The notes beneath the pieces are model-generated. The model made no database searches and was not told where the DNA came from. It saw nothing but the letters and a program-made list of their open reading frames with translations. A stretch of DNA of 64,000 nt from Phytopseudomonas punonensis (lineage in GTDB: Bacteria > Pseudomonadota > Gammaproteobacteria > Pseudomonadales > Pseudomonadaceae). Position numbers and translations under genes: made by a program. Where the stretch lies: contig NZ_FRBQ01000010.1 in assembly GCF_900142655.1 (NCBI RefSeq), positions 62,001-126,000 on the forward strand, given 5' to 3'. Positions 50,647-60,632 of this stretch are shown here, piece by piece (positions within the stretch are counted from its first letter, which is position 1; each line of letters starts with the position of its first letter).

Positions 50647-50860
50647 GGTTCTTCCTTGAGAGGCGATGGCCGACCTTACTGCGAAATGCTGGCGGTGCGC
50701 CACCAGGTGTGGATGGCTTTTAGTCGCATGGGCGAACTCGCCGCCAGAACAGAGCAGCTATTTGCGCCAAAACGCGCAACAAAACATTGCGCGTTAGTCT
50801 GTATTTCGAACCTATCCGTCTCTCTATGATGGCTCGCACTTTCCCTTGCGAGGCCATGCC

Positions 50861-51772
50861 ATGAAAGCTCTCCGTCTGTTACGTCCTTTGTTGTTAGGCA
50901 GTGCCGTGCTGGCCGTGGCCGGTCAGGTGCTGGCGGCTGAGCCGCTCAAGCTGGAGGTGTATAACCCCGGTGCCAAGTCGATTTTCCCGGTGTCAGCGCA
51001 GATCGTGTCTGGGCCTACCGAGGCGGTGCTGATCGATGCGCAGTTCCAGCGTGACGATGCCCAGGCGCTGGTCGAGAAGGTGCGCGCTACCGGCAATAAG
51101 CTGACCACCGTATATATCAGCCACAGCGACCCGGATTATTACTTCGGGCTGGATGTGATCCACCGCGCCTTCCCGGACGCGAAGATCGTCGCCACTGCCG
51201 AGACGGTGGCTGCCATCGAGGCGAGCAAGGACGGCAAGCTGGCTCACTGGGGGCCGATCATGGAGGGCAATGCGCCGGCGGCGCTGGTGGTGCCCGAAGC
51301 GCTGAAGGCGCCGAAGCTGATCGTGGATGGTCAGGTGCTGGAGATTCGCGGGCCGGAGCCGGCGCGTACCTTCGTGTGGATTACGTCGCTGAAGACGGTG
51401 GTCGGCGGCATCCCGGTGTCGGCGAATATTCATGTGTGGATGGCCGATACCCAGACTGTGCAATCGCGCCGCGACTGGCTGGCTACGCTGGCGGCCATCG
51501 AGGCGTTGAAGCCGAGCCGCGTGGTGCCCGGTCATTACCTGGCCAACGCCGATGGTAGCCTGCCGGATTCGCCGCAGACCGTCGCCGCAACCCGCGAGTA
51601 CCTGCAGGCGTTCGAGGAGGAGGCCGGCAAGGCCAAGGATTCGGCGCAGCTGATCACCGCCATGCGCAAGCGCTACCCGAACCTGGCCGATGAGTCGTCC
51701 CTGGAGCTGAGTGCCCAGGTGATCAAGGGCGAGGTGAAGTGGCCGCAACGGGCATCGTCCTGGCAGCGCTGA
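50861..51772 (+). CDS. Exported metallo-beta-lactamase-fold protein with altered metal site
   Basis: 303 residues from MKALRLLRPLLLGSAVLAVAGQVLAAEPL; the ATG at 50861 follows GCGAGG, and an in-frame ATG at 50846 is less likely. The signal peptide ends near residue 25. The MBL fold is seen in EAVLIDAQFQRDDA and VVPGHYL, but the HxHxDH metal motif reads HSDPDY: the first His and the Asp remain while two His are replaced by Asp and Tyr. It may bind one metal or none. Substrate unknown. Confidence 0.82.
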   Translation: MKALRLLRPLLLGSAVLAVAGQVLAAEPLKLEVYNPGAKSIFPVSAQIVSGPTEAVLIDAQFQRDDAQALVEKVRATGNKLTTVYISHSDPDYYFGLDVIHRAFPDAKIVATAETVAAIEASKDGKLAHWGPIMEGNAPAALVVPEALKAPKLIVDGQVLEIRGPEPARTFVWITSLKTVVGGIPVSANIHVWMADTQTVQSRRDWLATLAAIEALKPSRVVPGHYLANADGSLPDSPQTVAATREYLQAFEEEAGKAKDSAQLITAMRKRYPNLADESSLELSAQVIKGEVKWPQRASSWQR

Positions 51773-52158
51773 GGCCAGGGCGACGCTGTTACCGGTTACA
51801 ACGCCGGCAATCAGCCGTTAGGCCAATCCGAAAGGTGCATAGACCGCTCTGGAATAAGCCTTGGCTGGCAAAGCGGCAGCCATTCACAAGCTTCCGAGCA
51901 CCCTGTCCAAGGTTGTGCAGTGTTTCCCATGGTTGCACCAGCATGGACGACGCCTTGCCCGGCTACGGTGCGTAACTGGCGGCGGTTTGTGGTGAACGTG
52001 GCGCCTTTTCTATCGAAAGTGACGCATTGCACGGGTACATCTCCGGTTACACCACCCTCAACCGCGACTTTCGTCTAGAAGTTTCAAACGGCCGTGCGAA
52101 TGGCATAGCGCTTGCTCCAACAGGCGGGCCAATCCTAAAACTCCTCAGGAGCACGTCC
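51773..52158 (+). promoter_or_regulatory. Upstream region of braC
   Basis: No gene is convincing in this 386-base gap. Its 3' end holds the sigma-54 promoter match and a ribosome site. The rest could hold activator sites, but no clear palindrome was found. Confidence 0.4.
52101..52116 (+). promoter_or_regulatory. Sigma-54 promoter of the braCDEFG operon
   Basis: TGGCATAGCGCTTGCT fits the -24/-12 consensus TGGCAC-N5-TTGCW at all but one key base, with GG and GC separated by 10 bases as required. It lies 42 bases before the braC ATG. RpoN control of amino-acid uptake is inferred. Confidence 0.6.
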
Positions 52159-53280
52159 ATGCCTCACACGTCTTTCAAGAAAGGTTTCTTGGCGCTCGCG
52201 ATCACTGGCGCACTGGGTTTTTCCTCGCTGACTCACGCGGACATCATCATTGGTGTCGGTGCGCCGATGACCGGCGGCAACGCAGCGTTTGGTGACCAGT
52301 TGTGGCGCGGTGCCGAGCAGGCTGCGGCGGATATCAACGCGGCGGGCGGTATCAACGGCGAGAAGATCAAGCTGGTGAAGGGCGACGATGCCTGTGAGCC
52401 CAAGCAGGCGGTGTCGGTAGCCAACCGCATGGTCGATGCGGACAAGGTGGTGGCGGTGATCGGGCACTTCTGCTCGTCGTCGACCATGCCGGCGTCCGAG
52501 GTGTATGACGAGGCGGGCATCCTGGCGGTAACGCCGGCGTCCACCAACCCGCAGGTGACCGAGCGCGGCCTGACCGCGATGTTCCGCATGTGCGGCCGTG
52601 ACGACCAGCAGGGCATCGTCGCCGGCGACTATATCGTCGACGTGCTGAAGGCCAAGAAAATCGCCGTGGTACACGACAAGGACACCTACGGTCAGGGCCT
52701 GGCCGATGCCACCCGTGCGCAACTCAACAAGCGCGGCGTGAAGGAAGTGATGTACGAAGGTCTGACCCGTGGCGAGAAGGACTTCAATGCCTTGGTCACC
52801 AAGATCCGCGCCAGCGGTGCCGAGGTGGTGTACTTCGGTGGCCTGCATGCCGAGGCCGGCCCGCTGGTTCGGCAGATGCGCGAGCAGGGCGTTACCGCCA
52901 AGTTCATCTCCGGCGACGGCATCGTTACTGACGAGATGGTCGGCACTGCCGGCGGCCCGCAGTACGTCGATGGCGTGCTGATGACCTTTGGTGCCGACCC
53001 GCGCCAGATCGCCGACGGCAAGGCGGTAATCGAGAAATTCCGCGCCAATGGCTACGAGCCGGAAGGCTACACCCTGTACTCCTACGCCTCGATGCAGGTG
53101 GTCGCCGCGGCCTTCGCCGGCATCAAGGGCACCGATGGCGCCGAAGCCGCTACCTGGCTGAAGGCCAACCCGGTGCAGACGGTGATGGGCAAGAAGGAGT
53201 TCGACGAGAAGGGCGACCTGAAAGTCTCTGACTACGTGATGTACCAGTGGGGCGCTGACGGCAAGTACAAGCAGCTTTAA
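52159..53280 (+). CDS. braC: Branched-chain amino acid ABC transporter, periplasmic binding protein
   Basis: 373 residues with signal peptide (FLALAITGALGFSSLTHA) and mature start DIIIGVGAPMTGGNAAFGDQ. The two Cys in GDDACEPKQA and GHFCSSST form the disulfide typical of LivJ/BraC. It binds Leu, Ile, Val (and Ala, Thr) in the periplasm. ATG at 52159 follows CAGGAG. An unrelated longer start at 52027 lacks a ribosome site. Confidence 0.94.
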   Translation: MPHTSFKKGFLALAITGALGFSSLTHADIIIGVGAPMTGGNAAFGDQLWRGAEQAAADINAAGGINGEKIKLVKGDDACEPKQAVSVANRMVDADKVVAVIGHFCSSSTMPASEVYDEAGILAVTPASTNPQVTERGLTAMFRMCGRDDQQGIVAGDYIVDVLKAKKIAVVHDKDTYGQGLADATRAQLNKRGVKEVMYEGLTRGEKDFNALVTKIRASGAEVVYFGGLHAEAGPLVRQMREQGVTAKFISGDGIVTDEMVGTAGGPQYVDGVLMTFGADPRQIADGKAVIEKFRANGYEPEGYTLYSYASMQVVAAAFAGIKGTDGAEAATWLKANPVQTVMGKKEFDEKGDLKVSDYVMYQWGADGKYKQL

Positions 53281-53362
53281 GAGCAGGGTTTTCTCGAGCG
53301 GCAGGGTGGAGTCGGAGTCGCCGTTCTTGGGATGGGGTCATGTGCCTGATGTCGCGCTGTGC

Positions 53363-53392
53363 GCGAATCGCGGGCATGGCCCGCTCCCACAA
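53363..53392. repeat. REP unit between braC and braD
   Basis: GCGGGCATGGCCCGCTCCCACA is the REP unit in reverse orientation. It lies inside the braC-braD gap, where such units often protect the upstream message and so allow excess binding protein. Confidence 0.75.
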
Positions 53393-53527
53393 GATGGTTG
53401 CTTTGTCTTATCTCACCTTGCCTCTCGTGAACAAACCTCCAAACCCGGCGGGCCATGACCTGCCGGGGCTGCTGCGGTCGCCTGGCGACTACGCGCTTCT
53501 TTCCGTCACGGACTCAGAGATTTTTCA

Positions 53528-54442
<915 letters not shown>

Positions 54443-54446
54443 TGCC

Positions 54447-55721
54447 GTGAGTACGACTTCTATCGATGTGAAAAAGAGCCTGGTCGATGCGCTGATGGCC
54501 GGGTTGATCGCCCTGATCGTGTTCGGCCCGGTGGTGGGCGTGGTGCTCAAGGGTTACGACTTCACCCCGCAGTTCGACCGCGTGGCCTGGATGGTCGGCG
54601 TGGTGATGGTCGGCCGCCTGCTGCTCAGCCTGTTTCTGCAGACCGGCAAGGGGCGCACGGTGCTGGAGGGCTTCGAGCGCTCCGGCGGTGGCGTTGGCGT
54701 GCAGCCACCGGGCTACGTGTCGCGGATGCGCTGGATCATTCCGGCGCTGATCGTGCTGGCGATCATCTTTCCGTTCTTCGCCAACAAATACCTGCTGACG
54801 GTGATCATTCTCGGCCTGATCTACGTGCTGCTCGGCCTGGGCCTGAACATCGTGGTCGGCCTCGCTGGGCTGCTCGATCTGGGCTTCGTCGGCTTCTACG
54901 CCATCGGTGCCTACGGCCTGACCATGGGCTATGAGTACCTGGGCCTGGGCTTCTGGAGCATGCTGCCGCTGGCGGCGCTGATGGCGGCGTTCGCAGGAAT
55001 GATATTGGGCTTTCCGGTGCTGAGGATGCACGGCGACTACCTGGCCATCGTCACCCTGGGCTTTGGCGAGATCATCCGCCTGGTGCTGACCAACTGGCTG
55101 GAAGTGACCGGCGGCCCGAACGGCATGAGCGCGCCGTCGCCGACCTTCTTCGGCCTGGAGTTCGCCCGCCGTGCCAAGGACGGCGGCGTGCCGTATCACG
55201 AGTTCTTTGGCGTGGCCTACAACCCCAACATGAAGTTCCTGTTCATCTATGCGGTGCTGGTGCTGGTCGTGCTGCTGGTGCTGTACGTCAAGCATCGCCT
55301 CACGCGTATGCCGGTCGGCCGCGCCTGGGAAGCGCTGCGCGAGGATGAAATCGCCTGCCGCTCCATGGGCCTGAACCACGTGCTGGTCAAGCTCTCGGCG
55401 TTCATGCTCGGTGCGTCGACTGCGGGCATCGCCGGGGTGTTCTTCGCCACCTACCAGGGCTTCGTCAACCCTACCTCGTTCACCTTCTTCGAGTCGGCGC
55501 TGATCCTCGCCATCGTGGTGCTCGGCGGCATGGGCTCGACTGTGGGCGTGGTGATCGCCGCGTTCGTGCTGACTATCGCCCCGGAGCTGCTGCGCAGCTT
55601 CGCCGACTACCGCGTGCTGCTGTTCGGTGTGCTGATGGTGGTGATGATGATCTGGCGACCGCGCGGGCTGATTCGCATCAACCGCATCGGCATCGCCCCG
55701 CGTAAAGGAGTCGCGCCATGA
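54447..55721 (+). CDS. braE: Branched-chain amino acid ABC transporter permease (LivM)
   Basis: 424 residues from GTG (MSTTSIDVKKSLVDALMAG). The core LGLNIVVGLAGLLDLGFVGFYAIGAYG and the loop REDEIACRSMGLNHVLVKL are typical of LivM/BraE; the extra N-terminal region of about 100 residues, with two helices, is usual in Pseudomonas. Its stop overlaps the braF start (ATGA). Confidence 0.95.
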   Translation: MSTTSIDVKKSLVDALMAGLIALIVFGPVVGVVLKGYDFTPQFDRVAWMVGVVMVGRLLLSLFLQTGKGRTVLEGFERSGGGVGVQPPGYVSRMRWIIPALIVLAIIFPFFANKYLLTVIILGLIYVLLGLGLNIVVGLAGLLDLGFVGFYAIGAYGLTMGYEYLGLGFWSMLPLAALMAAFAGMILGFPVLRMHGDYLAIVTLGFGEIIRLVLTNWLEVTGGPNGMSAPSPTFFGLEFARRAKDGGVPYHEFFGVAYNPNMKFLFIYAVLVLVVLLVLYVKHRLTRMPVGRAWEALREDEIACRSMGLNHVLVKLSAFMLGASTAGIAGVFFATYQGFVNPTSFTFFESALILAIVVLGGMGSTVGVVIAAFVLTIAPELLRSFADYRVLLFGVLMVVMMIWRPRGLIRINRIGIAPRKGVAP

Positions 55722-56586
55722 GCGATAAAATCCTCTCGGTCGACGGCCTGATGATGCACTTCGGCGGCATCAAGGCGCTCAGCGACGTCAATTTCTCGAT
55801 CAAGCGCAATTCCATCTCGGCCCTGATCGGCCCCAACGGCGCCGGCAAGACCACGGTGTTCAATTGCCTGACCGGTTTCTACTCGGCCACTGGCGGCAAG
55901 ATCATGCTCAACGCCCAGGGCCGGCAGACCGACGTGATCCAGATTCTCGGGGAACCCTTCCAGGCTGCCGACTTCATCAAGCCCCGGCAGTTCGGCTCGC
56001 GCCTCTGGTACAAGATGTTTGGCGGCACTCACCTGGTGAACCGGGCAGGGCTGGCGCGTACCTTCCAGAACATTCGCCTGTTCAAGGAAATGACCGTGCT
56101 GGAAAACCTGCTGGTGGCCCAGCACATGCTCGCCGAGCGCAGCATGATCAAGGGCATTCTCAACACGCCCGGCTACCGGCGTGCCGAGAACAAGCTGTTG
56201 GACACCGCCTTCTACTGGCTGGAAGTGGTCGACCTGGTCGAGCAGGCCAACCACCTGGCTGGCGAACTCTCCTATGGCCAGCAGCGCCGTCTGGAGATCG
56301 CCCGCGCCATGTGCACCGGCCCAGAGCTGATCTGCCTGGACGAACCAGCCGCGGGCCTCAACCCCTCGGAAACTCACGCGCTGAGCAAGATCATCCGCCT
56401 GCTGCGTGACGAGCACGGCCTGACCGTGCTGTTGATCGAGCACGACATGGGCATGGTGATGAGCATCAGCGACCACATCATCGTCCTCGACCACGGGCTG
56501 GTGATCGCCCAGGGCGGCCCGGACGCCATCAAGAACGACCCGAAAGTGATCGCCGCCTACCTCGGCGCGGACGAGGAGGAAGTGGC

Positions 56587-56590
<4 letters not shown>
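55718..56590 (+). CDS. braF: Branched-chain amino acid ABC transporter ATPase (LivG)
   Basis: 290 residues. Walker A GPNGAGKTT, the signature LSYGQQRRLEIARAM, Walker B LICLDEPAAGLNP and the switch His in LLIEHDMGMVM are all intact. An insertion of about 25 residues before the signature is typical of LivG. It overlaps braE and braG by four bases on each side. Confidence 0.96.
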
Positions 56591-57315
<725 letters not shown>

Positions 57316-57326
57316 GAGGTAACGCG

Positions 57327-57367
57327 ACGGCCGCTGCAGGGTCATGCTCTGCAGCGGCCGTTGTGTT
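57327..57367 (+). terminator. Terminator after braG
   Basis: ACGGCCGCTGCAG (57327-57339) and CTGCAGCGGCCGT (57349-57361) form a perfect 13-bp stem, followed by TGTGTTT. Confidence 0.8.
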
Positions 57368-57377
57368 TCCGGATGGT

Positions 57378-57449
57378 TTAGCTGGCGCTGCCGCTCGCAG
57401 CCTGTGCATAAGCGGCAAACCATTGCTGCAGGCTATCGATGAAGGTCAT
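57378..57449 (-). CDS. Possible 23-residue peptide
   Basis: The frame encodes 23 residues, starting MTFIDSLQQWFAAYA and ending QAASGSAS. An AAGGAG lies 6 bases before the ATG, an ideal ribosome site. The N-terminal half could form an amphipathic helix. It sits alone between braG and azu on the opposite strand. No known family; its existence as a gene is inferred from the ribosome site and needs conservation evidence. Confidence 0.45.
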   Translation of the reverse strand: MTFIDSLQQWFAAYAQAASGSAS

Positions 57450-57567
57450 GGTCTTCTCCTTTTGAACCTCGGCACAGCGTAGGGCCTGCGCATCCGTTCG
57501 GCCGCTTGTTTGTCTGGATGGCCTCGATAGCTTTTCTGGATCGCCTGGCTGGATGGCCTGCGGTCTG

Positions 57568-57581
57568 TTGCCTCAGGTCAT
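57568..57581 (+). promoter_or_regulatory. Possible Anr box of azu
   Basis: TTGCCTCAGGTCAT resembles the Anr/Fnr site TTGAT-N4-ATCAA with a few mismatches. It lies 66 bases before the azu ATG, a suitable distance for activation. The azu gene of P. aeruginosa is known to respond to Anr; the match here is weak. Confidence 0.35.
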
Positions 57582-57646
57582 GGGAAATGCCCGGCCGATA
57601 GGGCACCCTGCAGGCTGTGAACATTTTTACTGCCAAGGAGACTCCC

Positions 57647-58096
57647 ATGATTCGCAAGTTTGTCGTCGCCTCTGTGCTGGCCCTGGTCAGTGCGCCGCTG
57701 TTGGCTGCCGAATGCTCGGTGGAAGTGCACTCCACCGACCAGATGACCTTCGATACCAAGGAGATCAAGATCAGCAAGAGCTGCAAGACCTTTACCGTCG
57801 AGCTCAAGCACGTGGGCAACCTGCCTAAGAAAATCATGGGTCACAACCTGGTAGTCGCCAAGACCGCAGACGTTCAGGGCATCAGCACCGACGGCATCGC
57901 AGCCGGCGTCGACAAGGATTACCTGAAACCCGATGACGCCCGGGTGATCGCTCATACCAAGCTGATTGGCGGTGGCGAGTCCGACTCGGTGACCTTCGAC
58001 GTCAGCAAGCTGGATGCGGGCGAGGCTTACCAGTTCTTCTGCTCCTTCCCGGGCCACGCCGCCATGATGAAAGGCGCGGTGACTCTGGTCGACTAA
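57647..58096 (+). CDS. azu: Azurin, blue copper protein
   Basis: 149 residues; cleavage of the 20-residue signal peptide (ending PLLA) gives a 129-residue mature protein as in known azurins. In mature numbering the copper ligands His46, Cys112, His117 and Met121 are all present ([18 protein letters not shown]), and Cys3/Cys26 form the disulfide. It carries electrons in the periplasm. ATG follows AAGGAG. A terminator follows. Confidence 0.98.
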   Translation: MIRKFVVASVLALVSAPLLAAECSVEVHSTDQMTFDTKEIKISKSCKTFTVELKHVGNLPKKIMGHNLVVAKTADVQGISTDGIAAGVDKDYLKPDDARVIAHTKLIGGGESDSVTFDVSKLDAGEAYQFFCSFPGHAAMMKGAVTLVD

Positions 58097-58111
58097 GCCA
58101 GGCTGTTATCG

Positions 58112-58144
58112 CAAAGGCCGCTGCATGTCAGCGGCCTTTTCTTT
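58112..58144 (+). terminator. Terminator after azu
   Basis: AAGGCCGCTG (58114-58123), loop CATGT and CAGCGGCCTT (58129-58138) are followed by TTCTTTT. Confidence 0.92.
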
Positions 58145-58645
58145 TGTGCAGGCCTTTTTATCCAGGAGCATCAGTCGGTTGCCTCAGTTACCCACAGAGC
58201 CTGTTGATAAGCCTGTATCGAAGATGTGTAAAAGACCGCGTAGCGCTCGAGCGGTGTGACTCGCAGGGCATAGCGCTTTTTTTGAGCAGGCCTCATACCT
58301 GTTTTGAAACAGTGACTTGCATGGCTAAAACTGTGACTGGCGGAGTTTTCCACGGCAGTTGTGGGCATTGCTGTGGATAAGGTGAGCATGCTCGGCTACA
58401 GCCCTCGCCGGCTGTGGTTTGGCGAGTGGTGATCGTTATTTGATCAGCTGTTTTTGCGTTTTCGAAGCGCCGGAAAGTCAACAATTAGTTGAGGTATTTC
58501 AGCGAGTTGCCTGCTCTGCCAGCGAGGTTGTCCACGAAAGATGTGGAGCAAGCTGTGGATAACGTGGGAGCAGCGCTGCGCAGGCCAGAAAGGGCGCGCG
58601 GTTGCGCACACTGGTGATTTTTCGCTCTCTTGGCTGCGTGCTGAA
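58145..58645. other. Gene-free stretch with DnaA-box-like sites
   Basis: About 500 bases hold no convincing gene. Perfect DnaA boxes (TTATCCACA, on the minus strand) occur at 58372-58380 and 58554-58562. Near matches are TTACCCACA at 58188-58196, TGTTGATAA at 58202-58210 and TTGTCCACG at 58528-58536. No DUE-like AT-rich repeat is present, so this is not offered as an origin. Confidence 0.45.
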
Positions 58646-59281
58646 TCAGTCCTGCTCCGAGGCACTCAGGCCACGCCAGCGCTTGGCGCCGATGAGGATA
58701 AAGCGCAGCTGCTCGATCATCTTGGTTTCCGGCCGGCGATGGGCGGGCAGGGCAGCGCCTTGCGGGTCGATCAGCTCCGGCAGGGTGGCGAATACGGTTT
58801 TCACCACCAGGTCGGCCAACATGCTGCGGGCAGCTTCATCGAGGTGCTGCAGCTTGGGCATCAGGCTCAGGTCGCTGGCCAGGTCCTCAGCGATATCGTC
58901 GCGAAAGGTCGCCAGCGCCTGGCGTACCGGCAGCGAACCACCGAACTGCTCGCGGGCGAGAAACAGGAACTGCCCGCGGTTCTCTTCCACGGCGCGCAGA
59001 AAGATCTGCACCGAGGCATCGATGATCCCGCCCAGCTCGAATTCGTTACGGCGCACCTGGCGCAGGGTGGTGCGGAAGGTTTCGCCCACTTCGGCCACCA
59101 GGGCTAGGCCGAGGGCGTCCATGTCCTTGAAGTGGCGATAGAAACCGGTCGGCACGATACCGGCGGCGCGTGCCACTTCACGCAAGCTCAGGCTGCTGAA
59201 GGCCCGGCCGCCGTCCAGCAGCTCGCGGGCGGCATCCATCAGCGCTTGGCGGGTAGGGTGGTGTGAGGGACGTGCTGGCAT
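58646..59281 (-). CDS. TetR-family regulator, FabR/DesT-like
   Basis: 211 residues from MPARPSHHPTRQALMDAARE; AAGGA lies 8 bases upstream of this ATG. The helix-turn-helix FSSLSLREVARAAGIVPTGFYRHFKDMDALGLALV is very near that of E. coli FabR. FabR and the Pseudomonas DesT sense acyl-CoA and adjust unsaturated fatty acid synthesis; such a role is inferred, as no desaturase gene lies nearby. Confidence 0.85.
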   Translation of the reverse strand: MPARPSHHPTRQALMDAARELLDGGRAFSSLSLREVARAAGIVPTGFYRHFKDMDALGLALVAEVGETFRTTLRQVRRNEFELGGIIDASVQIFLRAVEENRGQFLFLAREQFGGSLPVRQALATFRDDIAEDLASDLSLMPKLQHLDEAARSMLADLVVKTVFATLPELIDPQGAALPAHRRPETKMIEQLRFILIGAKRWRGLSASEQD

Positions 59282-59321
59282 GGAATCACTTCCTTGTCGG
59301 GCTCGGTGCAAGCATCCTAAA

Positions 59322-59349
59322 ACAAAACCCCGCCAAAGGGCGGGGTTCG
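59322..59349 (-). terminator. Terminator after zapG
   Basis: AACCCCGCC (59326-59334), loop and GGCGGGGTT (59339-59347); on the minus strand a T-rich tail TTGTTTT follows. Confidence 0.88.
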
Positions 59350-59368
59350 GGTATTGCTAGTCAGTGGC

Positions 59369-59809
59369 TCAGTAACGGTTCTTCAGGCCGTAGCCCTCGT
59401 CGAGCATGCCTGGCACGTCGCCAGTCTTGGGCGCGTAATCCTTGGGGATTTCCATGTCGCGCGGCGGCGTCAGGCGCTCGCGTTTATCGGCGCTCGGCTC
59501 GGCGTGCAGGGTGGCGAGCAAGCGCTGGCGGGTCACTTCGTCGAGTGCCAGGCGGTCGGCACCATGCGACAGGTGCTCCTGAACGTCGTGATAGCTCTGG
59601 GTCAGCTTCTTGACCAGGCTAGCGGTGGTGTTGAAGTGGGTGACCACTTCGTTCTGGTAGGCCTCGAAACGTTCCTGCATCTCGTCCAGCTGACGCTGAG
59701 TGCGGCTGGGAGCAGCATTGGGCGCAAGACGGGCGATCAGGAAACCGATGGCGATGCCAGCGACCAGGGTGAGCGCCGGTAGCAACCAGGCGGTGAGCGT
59801 CTGTTCCAC
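59369..59809 (-). CDS. zapG: ZapG/YhcB family membrane protein
   Basis: 146 residues. One N-terminal membrane helix (LLPALTLVAGIAIGFLIARL, about 9-28), then a coiled coil with the DUF1043 pattern RQLDEMQERFEAYQNEVVTHFNTTASLVKKLTQSY, and a Pro-rich C-terminal part. YhcB (ZapG) of E. coli links cell division and envelope synthesis. It lies upstream of a FabR/DesT-like regulator on the same strand and divergent from the hydrolase. Confidence 0.9.
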   Translation of the reverse strand: MEQTLTAWLLPALTLVAGIAIGFLIARLAPNAAPSRTQRQLDEMQERFEAYQNEVVTHFNTTASLVKKLTQSYHDVQEHLSHGADRLALDEVTRQRLLATLHAEPSADKRERLTPPRDMEIPKDYAPKTGDVPGMLDEGYGLKNRY

Positions 59810-59939
59810 GAGTCCTTCCTCTCTAAACGGCTTTGCTTTACGTTAACGGCTGGAACCTGCGCTGTACACCGCTAAGTGTGTGTATGCGAAGGCTAAATGC
59901 TAGACGAGTCGACCCGATTCAAGGTCACGGAGTTCACTG

Positions 59940-60569
59940 TTGCTGATCCGCGAAACCCCCGTAATGATCGATGGCCCAAGCGGCCAGCTCGAGGCCCTTT
60001 GCCTGGAAGTGGCCGAAGCGCGCGGTGTCGCGCTGATCTGTCACCCGAATCCCGTGCAGGGCGGCACCATGCTCAACAAGGTGGTGTCGACCCTGCAACG
60101 CACCGCCCGTGATGCTGGCTACCACACCCTGCGTTTCAACTATCGCGGCGTGGGCGCCAGCGCCGGCAGCCACGACATGGGCACCGGTGAAGTGGATGAC
60201 GCCGAAGCCGTCTCCCATTGGCTGCGCGAGCGCTACCCGGATCTACCGATCACCCTGATGGGCTTCTCCTTCGGTGGCTTCGTGGCTGCTGCCCTGGGCG
60301 GTCGCCTGGAGCTGCAGGGCGTCGAGCTGGCGAAGCTGTTCATGATCGCCCCGGCCGTTACCCGCCTGAGCGCCGATACGCCGCCTGCCGAGCGCTGCCC
60401 GCTGGTGATGATCCAGCCGGACGCCGACGAAGTGATCGAGCCGCAGCGGGTCTACGACTGGTCGGCCGACCTCGGGCGTGCTCATGAGCTCCTGAAAGTG
60501 GCAGAATGCGGCCACTTTTTTCACGGCAAGCTGACCGATCTCAAGGATCTGCTGCTGCCTCGTCTTTGA
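59940..60569 (+). CDS. Alpha/beta hydrolase
   Basis: 209 residues from TTG at 59940, with GGAG 8 bases upstream. The nucleophile is in GFSFGGF (Ser), the Asp probably in PDADEVIEP, and the His in CGHFFHG. The first strand and CHPNPVQGGTM, FNYRGVGASAG match the YpfH/PA4440-like family of small hydrolases. Substrate unknown. It precedes trpS by 63 bases on the same strand. Confidence 0.88.
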   Translation: MLIRETPVMIDGPSGQLEALCLEVAEARGVALICHPNPVQGGTMLNKVVSTLQRTARDAGYHTLRFNYRGVGASAGSHDMGTGEVDDAEAVSHWLRERYPDLPITLMGFSFGGFVAAALGGRLELQGVELAKLFMIAPAVTRLSADTPPAERCPLVMIQPDADEVIEPQRVYDWSADLGRAHELLKVAECGHFFHGKLTDLKDLLLPRL

Positions 60570-60632
60570 TCTGCCACGTGCCAGCCTGGCACGGCAGATC
60601 CTCAAGTTGGTCCACGTAAAGCGAACCTGAAC

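Noticed and set aside
50518-50703. A 61-codon minus-strand frame as a real small gene
   Set aside because: Its first part is the start of a NYN-domain protein and the family continues only after a one-base shift, so it is treated as a pseudogene fragment.
48084-50860. An integrase- or transposon-borne island with direct repeats
   Set aside because: No integrase, transposase, tRNA or matching terminal repeat was found by eye at the two borders.
58145-58645. A replication origin after azu
   Set aside because: DnaA boxes are present but there is no AT-rich unwinding element and no dnaA, dnaN, rpmH or parAB nearby.
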